64,000 bases of DNA from Pseudopyrenochaeta lycopersici (Eukaryota; Ascomycota; Dothideomycetes; Pleosporales; Pseudopyrenochaetaceae): NCBI GenBank assembly GCA_003313425.1, contig NHZP01000021.1, positions 992,001-1,056,000 on the forward strand. Direction: 5' to 3'. Of this stretch, positions 24,506-34,130 are shown one piece after another. Under the pieces are notes generated by a model. The model was not told the DNA's origin. It worked only from the letters and a program-made list of their open reading frames with translations, and searched no databases. The position numbers were made by a program, and so were the translations under genes. Numbering within the stretch: the stretch's first letter is position 1; each line of letters begins with the position of its first letter.

Positions 24506-25589
24506 TTACTATTTAAGCTGCTCTTAAGATAGTTAATCTTCTAAACGTAGCTTACGTTGTCTAACTTAGCTTTAAGGAGCTTAAAGTTAAACGCTTATAT
24601 ATAAGGGTTAAATTCTATTCTTTCTTACTTAGTTATACAGAGGTATTTAAGGGCTTTCTCTCTTACTATAGGGTCCTTAAAGAAGTTATTAAGGTAGGAC
24701 TATAGCTTAAGGAGGGATAGCGTTACTAGCCTATTTATAAGGTTTATTATATATAGGCTAAGGGCGTTAAACGCTTAGCCTGTTGTATAAGTAATAATGT
24801 AATTTACTCTACTGTTATTGTCTAGGTAGGCTGCACAGTCTCTATACAGCTTTACTTAGACCTTTATTTTCTATTAAAGATATTACTTATATAAGCTTTT
24901 CTTAAAGACTTCTATATTTAGTAGTCTTAGTTTCCTAATCTCTTATACAGGAGAGTCTTACTATTCTATTAAAAAGGGGGTAGAGACCGTGCGTACTGTC
25001 TGTGCACTGCTTAATTTAGCGACTAAGTTCTTTAGCTCCTAAACTTGGTTCTGTAATAACTCGTACGGCTAGCTCTACTGTTAACTAGCTAACTCGTTAA
25101 GGCTGTCTTATAAGGAGTTGACTGTTGCTAATAGATCTTCTACTAAGGGTTGGTTATTGCGTGGTTGTCGGGGGTTCGTGCTGATGCAGCTGGTGTTGCT
25201 GCTGTCCTAAGGCTCCTGTCATCTGTATCTGGTGCTCTTGTTGTTGTAGCTCGTACGCTTGTTGGTTTAAGGGCCCTTGGTGTCTGTCTATTATATATAT
25301 ATATATATATATTTTTTAGGTTGTTGATCTTTCTCCTTATGTTATGGGCGAAGAGGCCTAGCTAACGAGTGTGCATTTGTCCTATACTACAGAAGGAGAA
25401 AGATAGAGAAGAGGTTACAGGTATCCTTAGAGGATATGTATATATGTTTGTACGAGTGAAGAGGAACGTGCTCCTCTAGCTACTAACTTGTACGAGCTGA
25501 TAAGAAAAGGGGGCAGAGGAGATTAAGGAGTTCTTTCCCCGTGCGATAGTAGCGAAGCCTCTCCTGCTTAAAGGGCGCAGCCCATTACA
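24506..25589 (-). mobile_element. Truncated Gypsy A3 (5' LTR plus part of gag)
   Basis: On the minus strand the 250-bp A LTR (25340-25589) is followed by leader and gag sequence that is the reverse complement of A1, A2 and A4. Homology stops abruptly near 24506 (tactatttaagctgctctta), where the unidentified coding region begins. The 3' part of the element is missing, and no target duplication is visible (the right flank is ccctg). The gag start region here is less RIPped, which explains the short plus-strand antisense frame at 25150-25365. Confidence 0.85.
25340..25589 (-). repeat. 5' LTR of A3
   Basis: In plus coordinates it reads TGTTATGGGCGAAGAGG to GCAGCCCATTACA, exactly 250 bp, the reverse complement of the family A LTR. 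Confidence 0.92.
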
Positions 25590-26191
25590 CCCTGTAGTTA
25601 ACGCAGCATATTTATAGTGTCTTTAACTATTACTTGCAAGGAGGATATCTGCGGGTAGTAAGATGTAATATCTACCTAGTTAGTGTCTGTTCTTTATTAT
25701 TATTAAGGTTTCTACTATTTACGATAGTTTTAGCGCGCGGCGCGCGACTATAGAGGCGCTGTTAGAGTGTGTTATAGTTTACGCGATATATAAATAACGC
25801 CTTATATGTGCTTAAGATTTAATTGTTTCTTAACGCGTTAATAGCATATAAAATCTATTCTTCTTATTCTAAAGCTATAGTCTTTAAATTTTAAAGTATA
25901 GTGCTGGTTAGGATTGCGAAATGTAGACTGCTGGTGGGGTGCTAAGAAAGATCCTACGGTTCGCTTGTGTTAACGGTTCGCTTGTAAGTACGTTATATTT
26001 ACTTTGTACGCTAATTAGGCCTAGTTAATATTTTATTATAGATTAACTTAAAATATGTATTAGAAGAGGACAGTCTCTAAGCTATGTAGATCTTATCTAA
26101 AATAGAGTGAAATCTAGGGGAGTGTGTTGTAGGCTAAGGTGTTATCTTAGGGAGCCTAAGGAAGAAACTGCATTAGTAATCTTGCTATATA
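25590..26191. other. Flank with no gene seen
   Basis: AT-rich sequence with a GC palindrome-like gcgcgcggcgcgcg near 25733-25746 and a direct repeat of cggttcgcttgt near 25957 and 25974. No coding frame or transposon ends are apparent. The last two bases (26190-26191) are the left TA duplication of the next element. Confidence 0.5.
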
Positions 26192-28034
26192 ACGTGTTCA
26201 ACCACTCGCTCGGCAACACCAGTCGCTCGGCCACCCCACTAATACCAACGCGCTTGGCGTCAAAACAACCACCATGACAAGGCAACGACAGCCTCCTATA
26301 GCTTAAAAGGAGGGCCGTGTCGTTCTTACGTCTTAGGCAATTAATTTAAAACAAATTATAAGCGTGCGGAGGGCCGCGAAGCTGTTTAGTATTCCTTGAT
26401 TAACGCTGCAGGACAGAATTAAAGGCCGCCTGCCTCTACTAACGATTAACGCACGTAAACGTAAGCTATCGCCTACTAAGGAACAGAGCCTCGTTTAATA
26501 GATACTAGAGCTTAATTAATGAGGCTTTCCGCCTTATATTATTGACGTACGTTAGATAGGAGACGCCCTTCTTGCTGCACGAGGCTAGCAGCCTCCTCTA
26601 CCTCCTCTTAGCAAGAACTAGGTCTCTTGTTTTATTAAGGCTTAGTTAGAGCTTTAGATAAAGTAGAACTGTAAATTCTACTTACAGCGCGCAAAATGTG
26701 AGGATCCTATAAAGATAAACGCCTAGTATAGTCTTATAAGGGACATAATTCAGACGTATAAGATAGTTGCTAAGGACACCTATAACTTTAATAAGACTAG
26801 GTTTATAATAGGTATCGCCTTAACGTTAAAGGTAGTTACTAGCTCTAATACTATCGGACGAGTAACTATTGTTTAGCCTAGTAATCGTGACTGGATAATA
26901 ATAATTAAGTGTGTGAGCGCTGTAGGCTTTATACTGCCTCCCTTTATTATCCTTAAGGGCAAAGTCTACTAGGCGTCGTAGTATAGTCTTAAGCTACAGC
27001 TGCCTAGCGACTAGAGCATTAGTATAAGTAATAACAGATAGACAACTAATAACCTTAGCCTTAACTAGTTAAAGTATTTTAACCTGCATACAGCCTTACG
27101 TACTATAGGAGGCTATCGCCTTCTAATACTAGATAGCTACAGTAGCTACGCGACGCCTGCGTTTAATACTTACTGCGCAGAGAGGAATATAATTACCCTC
27201 TGCATGCCTCTTCACACGTCTTATAAGCTACAGCCTCTTAATGTTAGTTACTTCTTACCCCTTAAGACAGCGTACGGACACGTAATAGATAGGCTTGCGC
27301 GCTAACAGGTATAGTTTATTAATAAGGACGAATTTCTCTATATATATCTACGTATACGTTTAACTATTTTCTTAACCTTAAACATCTTTATAGGCTTTCA
27401 GGCGATAGGCTTAGTCCTGTTCTGTCCTGAACGTGTCCTATCAACGCTGACAGTTGTCCGTACACTGTCTCCTCCACAGACAGCAGCTACGGCTAAGGCT
27501 GTTTGGACAACAGAAACGCCTCACACTACTAATTAACTTAATTAACAGGCTCGCCTCGTACATAAGCTCCTTTAACGTTAATTACAGAGCCCCTTAAGCA
27601 AGGCTCTCGCGCAGCTTATTAAAGGCTGTTAGCTAGCTATAAACTCAGCTATAATCTTAGCAGAGGAAAATAGTAAACTTTGTGCCCTAAATATGCGTTT
27701 ATAATGTAGGAAGGATAAACAGCGATAATATATTACAGCTAGAGGTGCCTTACGGGTTAAGGTAGGTCACGCGTTAGCTGTAGCTACTAAAATAGCGTTA
27801 AACTTAAGGGTGGAGGAGGAGGCTTCTCAGCCTCGGCAACGAGCACTACTAACCTGCACTAAATGCGGAACTCAAGGTTATAATCAGACTTCGTGTAAAC
27901 AAAGATAGAGAGCAATACTACTATATTTACTAGTAAACTTACCGCGTGGTTGTCGCATTATCATGCGTTAAGATCCTCCTGTTTTGATGAGGTGGCCGAG
28001 CGACTGGTGTTGCCGAGCGAGTGGTTGAACACGT
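26192..28034 (+). mobile_element. Fot1/pogo-type DNA transposon, RIP-killed
   Basis: An 1843-bp element with perfect 44-bp terminal inverted repeats (26192-26235 and 27991-28034; the outer end starts ACGTGTTCAACCACTCGCTC) and TA duplications at 26190-26191 and 28035-28036. Each TIR contains two copies of TCGCTCGG, possible transposase binding sites. The interior codes for a degenerate transposase. The size, TA target and TIR layout fit the Fot1/pogo branch of Tc1/mariner. The TIRs show no RIP changes while the interior is full of them. Confidence 0.92.
26274..27933 (+). pseudogene. Fot1/pogo transposase, RIP-inactivated
   Basis: The frame starts at the ATG at 26274 and is interrupted by TAA/TAG. 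The DDE core can be followed. The first catalytic block reads YNFNKTRF (Asp to Asn at codon 26790-26792, Glu to Lys next to it). The second, LILDSYSS, keeps its Asp at 27132-27134. The third reads LQPLNVS, with Asp to Asn at 27240-27242. Thirty-five residues separate the second and third positions (DD35D spacing). Near the C-terminus a knuckle CTKCGTQGYNQTSC has its His changed to Tyr. All these are G to A or C to T changes. An intact protein would cut and paste the element at TA sites; this one lacks two of three catalytic acids. Confidence 0.85.
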
Positions 28035-28065
28035 TAATATAAGACGTACGGGGTCAGGTTCACTA

Positions 28066-30189
28066 CCGAGGTTCCCCCCGTGACGCACCACCCCGCGTAA
28101 CGCACCATCCGAGCATGCAACACCAACTTTTTAATGCCACGTAACTCAACCAATATGGGGAAAATTGAGGATGCGCTTGCAGAAATCAACTCCTTGGGGC
28201 CTGGGGATAATATTCCTTATAGGGAAATAGCTAGAAAGCATGGTGTTGTGCACACAACGCTGATAAGGCGCAGCCAAGGCACATCCACCTCGCGCGAGGT
28301 CAAAGCTCAAAACCAACAAAATCTCCATCCACACCAGGAAAAGGAGCTCATCCTGTACATCATCCAGCTCACTAAGCGAGGCCTACCACCTACCAGGGCT
28401 TTGATTCGAAACTTTGCATCTCAAATAGCTAAAAAGGACATTGGAAAGCACTGGGTTGATCGCTTTGTTAAGCGGTATAACGTCCATCTTATCTCTCAAT
28501 ATGCCGTTGGTATAGATAACAACCGCCACAAGGCTGATTCCTTAGCAAAGTATAGCCTCTATTTTAAGCTTTTGGATGATAAGATTAAGCAATATAAGAT
28601 AGAAGCTCAGCATACGTATAATATGGACGAAAAGGGGTTCCTTTTAGGAGTAATAGGCAGGTCAAAGAGGATATTCAGTAAGACCTTATATGAGCAGGGC
28701 AACTATAGATCCTTCATCCAGGGTGGTAACAGAGAGTGGATTACCTTGATAGCCTGCATCTGCGCGGATGGATCATCCCTAGAGCCTGCTCTGATATTTC
28801 AGTCAGCCTCATCCTCAATCCAGGACAGCTGGCTGCAAGAGTTTGATCCTGAGGATGATCAAGCTCGCTTTACCTCATCTCCCTCAGGATGGACAAACAA
28901 CGATATAGGCCTAGCATGGCTAAAACAGGTGTTTGATCGCAACACCAAGGCAAAAGCTCAATCCTACTATCGATTACTCATCCTTGATGGCCATGGATCT
29001 CATGTTTCTATGGATTTTATTGACTATTGCGACCAAAACAAGATCCTCCTAGCTATCTATCCTCCTCACTCAACCCATAGCTTACAGCCACTTGACGTGG
29101 GCATGTTCAAGCCTCTCTCATCAGCGTACTCACAGGAGATCTCACAGTTCATGGAGAGAAGCCAGGGGCTAGTTTCTATTAGCAAAAGAGACTTCTATCC
29201 TTTCTTCAAAGCAGCCTGGGCAGCCTCATTTAAAAAGGAGACTATCCTTAAGGCCTTTGAGGCAACTGGCCTATCGCCCTTCAATCCTGAGGTTATCCTC
29301 AAAAGATTCAAAGCTAAGCTAGCTATCCAGGCAACTATGAGCGATAGTGAGTCCTCAGAGCTGAGTGCTGAGAATTGGAGGGAGCTAGAGGCGCTAGTAC
29401 GCCGCGTTGTCAAAAATCGCGAGGATAAAGGGGCTAGAAAACTCAGCAGGATCTTTCACCACATCTGCACCAAAAAGTCTATCCTTGAGCACGAAGTAGC
29501 AGCTATAAGAGACGCCCTCATCCATGAGAGAAAGCGCAGGAAACAGAGCAAGGTCCTCCCACTGCAGCAGGATGAGAACTATCATGGTGGTGCAGTATTC
29601 TGGTCACCCAGGAAAGTAAAAGAGGCACGTGATCGCCAGGAGGCTAGAGCTCGCCAGGAGGAGGAGCAGCAACGTCAAAAGCTTGAAGCAGCTAGGCATC
29701 GTGAGGAGAGAAGGAAGGCCAAGGCTGAGTTGGTTCAATCAAGGCGAGTGGCTAGGGCTGAGGCCGGATTGTTGAGGCAGAAGGAAAAGGCAGAGCAAGC
29801 AGCTGATCGGGCCGCCAGACAGGCTGCTCGCAAGGCTGCAAAATGACTCAAACAAGCTCTCAAATTGTCCCAAAAAGGAAATAAGAGCAGCCTTAAAACT
29901 TCTGTAAAGGCTGTTACTAGAAAAAGGCAGGTTGCGAGGCCTGGTAGTGGTGAGGAGGTTGCAGGTGCTCTATCAGGCCTACCGCCTGTTTAGTCACGTG
30001 GCGGCCGCAAAATCAAACTTCCAATTAAATACCAGTAGCTATAGATAGTTTGAGGCCTTATAAATCGCTCCACCAAAAAAAACTGCGAAAATAGCTATAG
30101 TGTGAGGCTTAATAGCCTCAATTTAGTTCTGAGTTTTGGTGTTCAGATGGTGCGTTACGCGGGGTGGTGCGTCACGGGGGGAACCTCGG
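28066..30189 (+). mobile_element. Fot1/pogo-type DNA transposon, apparently young
   Basis: A 2124-bp element with identical 44-bp TIRs (28066-28109 and 30146-30189; the outer end starts CCGAGGTTCCCCCCGTGACG) and TA duplications at 28064-28065 and 30190-30191. Each TIR holds two copies of ACGCACCA. It is not RIPped and carries one long open transposase frame. It lies only 29 bases (TA to TA) from the RIPped pogo element to its left, whose TIRs are unrelated. Confidence 0.95.
28134..29846 (+). CDS. Fot1/pogo-type DDE transposase (570 aa, probably C-terminally truncated)
   Basis: Transposase that should bind the element's TIRs and move it by cut and paste into TA sites in the nucleus. Residues about 9-46 look like a psq-type helix-turn-helix (EIARKHGVVHTTLIRR). 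Residues about 65-116 look like a CENP-B/Tc5-type helix-turn-helix ending KHWVDRFVKRY. The DDE core has D165 in YNMDEKGFLLG, D285 in LLILDGHGSH and D321 in LQPLDVGMF, DD35D spacing with all three acids present. Residues about 495-570 form a highly charged Arg/Glu/Ala helix, likely a coiled coil. There is no intron. The TGA stop (29844-29846) is suspicious: the same frame stays open for 48 codons, meets a TAG at 29991, and then runs 14 more codons to a TAG at 30036, including a basic RKIKLPIKY-like tail typical of relatives. Met8 is an alternative start. Confidence 0.93.
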   Translation: MPRNSTNMGKIEDALAEINSLGPGDNIPYREIARKHGVVHTTLIRRSQGTSTSREVKAQNQQNLHPHQEKELILYIIQLTKRGLPPTRALIRNFASQIAKKDIGKHWVDRFVKRYNVHLISQYAVGIDNNRHKADSLAKYSLYFKLLDDKIKQYKIEAQHTYNMDEKGFLLGVIGRSKRIFSKTLYEQGNYRSFIQGGNREWITLIACICADGSSLEPALIFQSASSSIQDSWLQEFDPEDDQARFTSSPSGWTNNDIGLAWLKQVFDRNTKAKAQSYYRLLILDGHGSHVSMDFIDYCDQNKILLAIYPPHSTHSLQPLDVGMFKPLSSAYSQEISQFMERSQGLVSISKRDFYPFFKAAWAASFKKETILKAFEATGLSPFNPEVILKRFKAKLAIQATMSDSESSELSAENWRELEALVRRVVKNREDKGARKLSRIFHHICTKKSILEHEVAAIRDALIHERKRRKQSKVLPLQQDENYHGGAVFWSPRKVKEARDRQEARARQEEEQQRQKLEAARHREERRKAKAELVQSRRVARAEAGLLRQKEKAEQAADRAARQAARKAAK

Positions 30190-30300
30190 TAGACTAAGAC
30201 ACAACACACACACAATACAACTGTTCTGCTCATCATGAATTCTTCCTGATGCATCATTATCAGCACAACCATGTGCGACAACTGAAGTGCGGGGTATTTT

Positions 30301-30846
30301 ATGCATAGTAACCAGCCAATGGGCATTCTGCGAACATTAGAACACCGCATCGCTAATGGCTTTGGCTCGGACCCTAACACACTAAGACTATCTGGCCGTC
30401 TCACTCTACTTTTAATACTCTACCTTTTTACCACCCCTCTCACTGTGCTTCTGTGGCTGATTTTCCACCCCGAAGGCACGTTCGAGGACAAGGCCTCCAA
30501 GCAGGCCTTCTCCAAAGACCTTGTGACATTGTATACGGGAATCGGCCTTCCCGCTTTCCACGTGGGCATCCATTTCATCAAAGTGCCTACCGAAAATACA
30601 TTTGTCGGCGCTGAGCAAAAGACCGAGAGACCATTTATTCGCATAGTTGGCGAGCATATTGCCGTCAACTTACCCAGCGCCCTCTCACCATGGCCAGCTG
30701 ATATATCGCCACTTGCTCGCGTGGTTCGAGTAGGGTTGCGGCCACCTTTACACCGGCGAGTATCCAGTGACCAAGCCTGTATCACCATCCGCTGTTCCCC
30801 GTTTGATAGTTGCTTCATGAACCTCTCGACAGGTATCCTACTCTAG
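30301..30846 (+). CDS. Small hypothetical protein with one membrane segment
   Basis: An open frame of 181 codons in normal-GC sequence, 110 bp right of the young transposon. Residues about 33-55 (LTLLLILYLFTTPLTVLLWLIF) form one strong hydrophobic segment followed by a soluble part. I recognise no family. The last 60 residues look less protein-like (many Arg, Cys, Ser), so the true gene may end earlier, be spliced, or be only a fragment. Its 3' end overlaps the stop of the convergent transporter fragment by four bases. Opposite-strand frames at 30412-30818 are probably shadows. It could equally be non-coding. Confidence 0.4.
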   Translation: MHSNQPMGILRTLEHRIANGFGSDPNTLRLSGRLTLLLILYLFTTPLTVLLWLIFHPEGTFEDKASKQAFSKDLVTLYTGIGLPAFHVGIHFIKVPTENTFVGAEQKTERPFIRIVGEHIAVNLPSALSPWPADISPLARVVRVGLRPPLHRRVSSDQACITIRCSPFDSCFMNLSTGILL

Positions 30847-31388
30847 AATCCCACAGCGAGCATAAGCCCGTAACCGACAGTAATAATAAAAACAAAAGTG
30901 ATGATCGAAGCCGGAATACCGCGGGTCAAGAAATATTTGACTTCAAGATATCGTTGGCCTGTCCGCTGATCTTCCATCATAATGGTAGCTGTATCCAGTC
31001 AGTGTCGGATTCATCTCCAAATAAGAGATTGAGGACTTAACTTACTCATGTTCGGGAACCCACTAGTCGGCAACCCCATCGCTAGGCTAGCCATAAGCGC
31101 CGCGCCCATAACCAGCAGATTAGGGTGCGGCTCCGCCATCTGTTGCCCAACTTGCTGCACAAGCGGAAGTGCAACCAGCGCCGCAATCGTATGACTGATA
31201 CATGTCGCAAGGACTAGGATCAGCCCCGCAAAAACGACGAGAACATTGTAAAGGCCTATGCCCTCGATGTCGCTAGTGATCGACTCGGCAATGATATGAA
31301 GTAAGCCGGACGAGTTGACAGATTGGCCGAGCGCCAGGCTGCCAACTGCGAGAATGATAATAATTCCTACTGCTTGCCCCTTGTCCAA
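30843..31388 (-). pseudogene. C-terminal fragment of a Pho90/SLC13-type phosphate/anion transporter
   Basis: On the minus strand an exon from about 31388 to 31046 and an exon 30988-30843 are joined by a 57-nt intron (30989-31045; donor gtaagt, acceptor cag). The product shows the typical end of SPX/Na-sulfate-symporter-type permeases: LAVGSLALGQSV, then CISHTIAALVALPLV, then AMGLPTSGFPNM before the intron, and MMEDQRTGQRYLEVKYFLTR, IPASIITFVFIITVGYGLML and a stop after it. About 162 residues remain of a protein family usually about 800-900 long. The stretch just upstream ends in atag, like an intron acceptor, but the next upstream sequence is a HET remnant on the other strand, so the rest of the gene is gone. 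The splice site and reading frame are intact, hence a rearrangement rather than RIP. Confidence 0.8.
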
Positions 31389-31411
31389 CTATATGCCAAA
31401 CAATACGTCTT

Positions 31412-31591
31412 TTGCGACGGAGCAACACTGGCGAGTTAAGCTTCACCAAAGATTTAGTTGGCGACGAAGCAATCCCTCCTTATGTGATATTTTCACAAAC
31501 ATGGAGGCTGAATACCGACGAGGTCACATTCGAAAAATTGACAAATGGCACTTATAGGAATAATCCTGGCTATAAGAAGACCCGGTCCGCC
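31412..31591 (+). pseudogene. N-terminal scrap of a HET-domain (heterokaryon incompatibility) gene
   Basis: A frame of about 58 codons reads in the order typical for the start of HET-domain proteins: a short N-terminus, then GDEAIPPYVIFSQTW, DEVTFEKLTNGT and a GYKKTR-like end (family pattern: IPPYAILSHTW...EVTF..L......GYKKI). HET proteins trigger cell death on vegetative incompatibility. The first codon is TTG where an ATG would be expected, and the frame runs straight into the 3' end of the flavin oxidase gene, so only a fragment is left. The call rests on motif recognition over a short length. Confidence 0.6.
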
Positions 31592-33199
31592 GTGTAGACC
31601 TTCCAGCCTCCGGGCATCAATTTAGAATACACTTTTAGCGGATCATACTTCTCCCTGATGCCTTTCAACCTCTCCAGATTCTCCCGTCCGTAGCTTTCGA
31701 ATACCTTCTGCCCTTCACCAGCATCATTCATGTACAAGTACTCGGCGTGCAGCCCTTTCGCCTTCAGTTCCTTGGTCACCTCAGCAAAAAAGTACTCGGC
31801 GAACTCGTGCAAAGCGTCGTAGTCTTCATCATTGTCCTCGCAAGCGAGTTGCAGCACGCTCCAGAAGTACGGTCCCTTCGAGCTGTCGAGCCCATGCGGG
31901 TTACCGCCCTTGAGCTGGCCTTGACGGAGAAACTCTTGAGTGATGGGTTGGAATGCGACGCCGGCCGTCGAATTGACTCGGTTGGATAGTCGCGCATATG
32001 ATTCGCGGATGAGGATATTGTGGATGATCTCGATTGCGTCGCGGCTCACAACGCTTGACACGAAACGCCATTTCCGGCGCAGTGCGCCAGGCGCTGTTCC
32101 ACCATCGGCTTTCAGGTACTCAATCAATGGGCGCAGCGAGTAGTCATCGGACAATGGTGTCATGTGCGGCGTGCTGAGGTTCTCCCAGGTCCGTGGCACA
32201 TCAACTTTGGAGTCGTAGAAGCGCAGCGCTCGGTATACGGTTATGTTCTTTGAAGGTATCGTCGCGGCGATTGGAGTGAGTGCTGCCTTCGGGTCCAAGG
32301 AGCCATGCTGAGCGAAGTTGTATACGGCATCGAGGAACTGGGAAGACTGATTGGCCGAGTACTGTGCTGTGCCAACCCATACATTTGAAGATGGGTAGGT
32401 CTGGAGATCGAAGCGGGTGACGATGCAGAAAGAGTTGCCACCGGCCTTGAGAGCCCAGAAGAGGTCAGAGTATGAATTCTGAGCTGTGACTTCGACGGTC
32501 CTGCCGTCAGCCAGAATGCACTGTGTTGTTAGCAGCTGACAGAAATTGGCCCAGGGTTAATTGTACCTCGTACTTCATTACATTATCCGACGCGAAGCCA
32601 TGCTGGTTCGAGTAGAACGAGATTCCACCACCAAGTAAGAGCCCTGGTACACCAACCTGGCCGACTCGCCCTCCCACGACAACAATACCGTGAGGCTCAA
32701 GGTACTCATACGCATCAAGCCACCTATTCCCTGGCCCAATTGAAGCTACGGTCTTGTCTTCGCTTAGCGCGATGGTTTTCAGTTTCGTCATCGATAGCAA
32801 GACTCCAGGTGCACCAATACTGTTGAAACCTCGAAGAGGCATATGACCGCCACCACGCACAGCGAACTTCGTATTCGTAAGCGTGAATGTGATGACTGCA
32901 AACGAGACTTGGTGCGCACTTTGAGGGACAAAGACACATGCCGGATCGAGGTGATTTTGGACGGCCCAGATCTCTATTGTTTGTCAACACTCCATGTGCT
33001 TTCGATCTGGAGAATACTTACGAGTTTTGGCTTCGAAGTCGTAGTGGGCTGTGCCTGGGTAGAAGGTCTGATTTGGGAAGCGTTTCTCGAAGATTTCGCA
33101 GGCAGTCGCCGCACCGGAAGCCTCTGTCTCGCACGTCGTTGGTGCAGCACTCCCAGTGAGAGCTGCTGCACATAGCACGAGTGTTCTAATCAGCATCAT
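31570..33199 (-). CDS. Secreted FAD-linked oxidoreductase, berberine-bridge type (511 aa, 3 exons)
   Basis: Exons on the minus strand are 33199-33022, 32973-32567 and 32520-31570. Introns are 48 nt (32974-33021, gtaagt...tag) and 46 nt (32521-32566, gtacaa...cag). The product has a signal peptide (about residues 1-19, ending TGSAA). It has a PCMH-type FAD-binding domain with RGGGHMP (His103 is the expected flavin-linked residue) and a Gly-rich loop GVPGLLLGGGISF (about 167-179). The C-terminal BBE segment reads EYLYMNDAGEG, SYGRENLERL, KYDPLKVY. The position where bicovalent enzymes carry a second flavin-binding Cys reads GRVGQVG, with no Cys, so single covalent attachment is likely. Such enzymes use O2 to oxidise sugars, alcohols or secondary metabolites; the substrate cannot be told. 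A TATA-like gtatataaac lies about 120 nt upstream. It is divergent from the gene at 34131. No RIP and no premature stop. Confidence 0.92.
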
Positions 33200-34130
33200 G
33201 AGGTTCGCAGGATTTGATGGTCGGTACTCGGGAAGATGAAGTGATTGCTCGGAGAGGACGCTAAAGGATCGGTGGAAGATTTTGGTGAAGTGAATTTGAA
33301 TCAGCTGCTCCAGGGGAAAGTTTATATACTAATACAGGTACTTCCTATATGTGTTTGACAAAATTTGCCTGTCTCACGTTCTGCGGCTTTCCCCACCACC
33401 CGGAGGATATCCTGCAGTTCTGCGCTTTGACAATATTAAAAAACACTATGTGTACTTTTCATGTTATCTTGAGTCGAACCGCGAGCGAGATGCAATCGAC
33501 ACATGCGCGAGTCTGGCTACATACTTGCAGACGCCTCTTACAGTATCTTCCAGTGACCCGAAGAATTCCACGTTGGCTTGATTCGTATTCTACTCCGGGG
33601 ACCACTCGCAAATTGCAGTGCATGGTGCCAGTGGGTTTAAGGTCCTCCCGCTGTATCGCGATAGCAGCAGTGATCTTTCCCGAATTCCACGTTCAGCACG
33701 TGGAGCAAACGTAAATCTTTTGGGAACAGCTTTACTTAAGCGGAGCACTCTTATTGGGATCCTGTCAGGATTAGCAGCCCTATGCAGCACCGATGAGGAT
33801 CCCACTTCACGTGGAAGAAACAGACAGCCAAGGAAGTTCGCCCAACAGGTTGGCCCAACAGAACGCCACCCATCGCCCTGAAATATTGGTTGGTAAGAAC
33901 GACCTTACCCTGTTGATGAAAGAATGCTCTAGGCCGCCACAACAAGTTTTAGGTTCTCAAGCTATGTCTCAACATTATTCATTTTCGGAGCAAGAGGTTA
34001 TTCGCTTTAATTGCTCTCAACATGATTATGACGTGTGCTCAGCAAACCATCCTTAGATCATTAATGTCTCTTAACGCCCTACAAGCATTGAGCAAGTCAT
34101 CCCATTCTGCTTCCAATCATCACACTCAAA
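33200..34130. promoter_or_regulatory. Divergent intergenic region between two flavin oxidase genes
   Basis: 931 bp separate the two start codons. For the left gene, a TATA-like element (plus-strand gtttatatac at 33319-33328) lies about 120 nt upstream of its ATG. For the right gene, a CT/AT-rich leader precedes the ATG. Open frames inside (for example 33349-33714) have no recognisable features and I treat them as chance. I cannot identify a specific regulator site. Confidence 0.5.

Noticed and set aside
25150..25365. 71-codon ORF on the plus strand
   Set aside because: Antisense to the little-mutated start of A3 gag; the equivalent minus-strand frame at 60242-60445 is antisense to A4 gag.
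31747..32143. Plus-strand ORFs inside the left flavin oxidase gene
   Set aside because: Shadows of a gene with a fully consistent three-exon structure on the minus strand.
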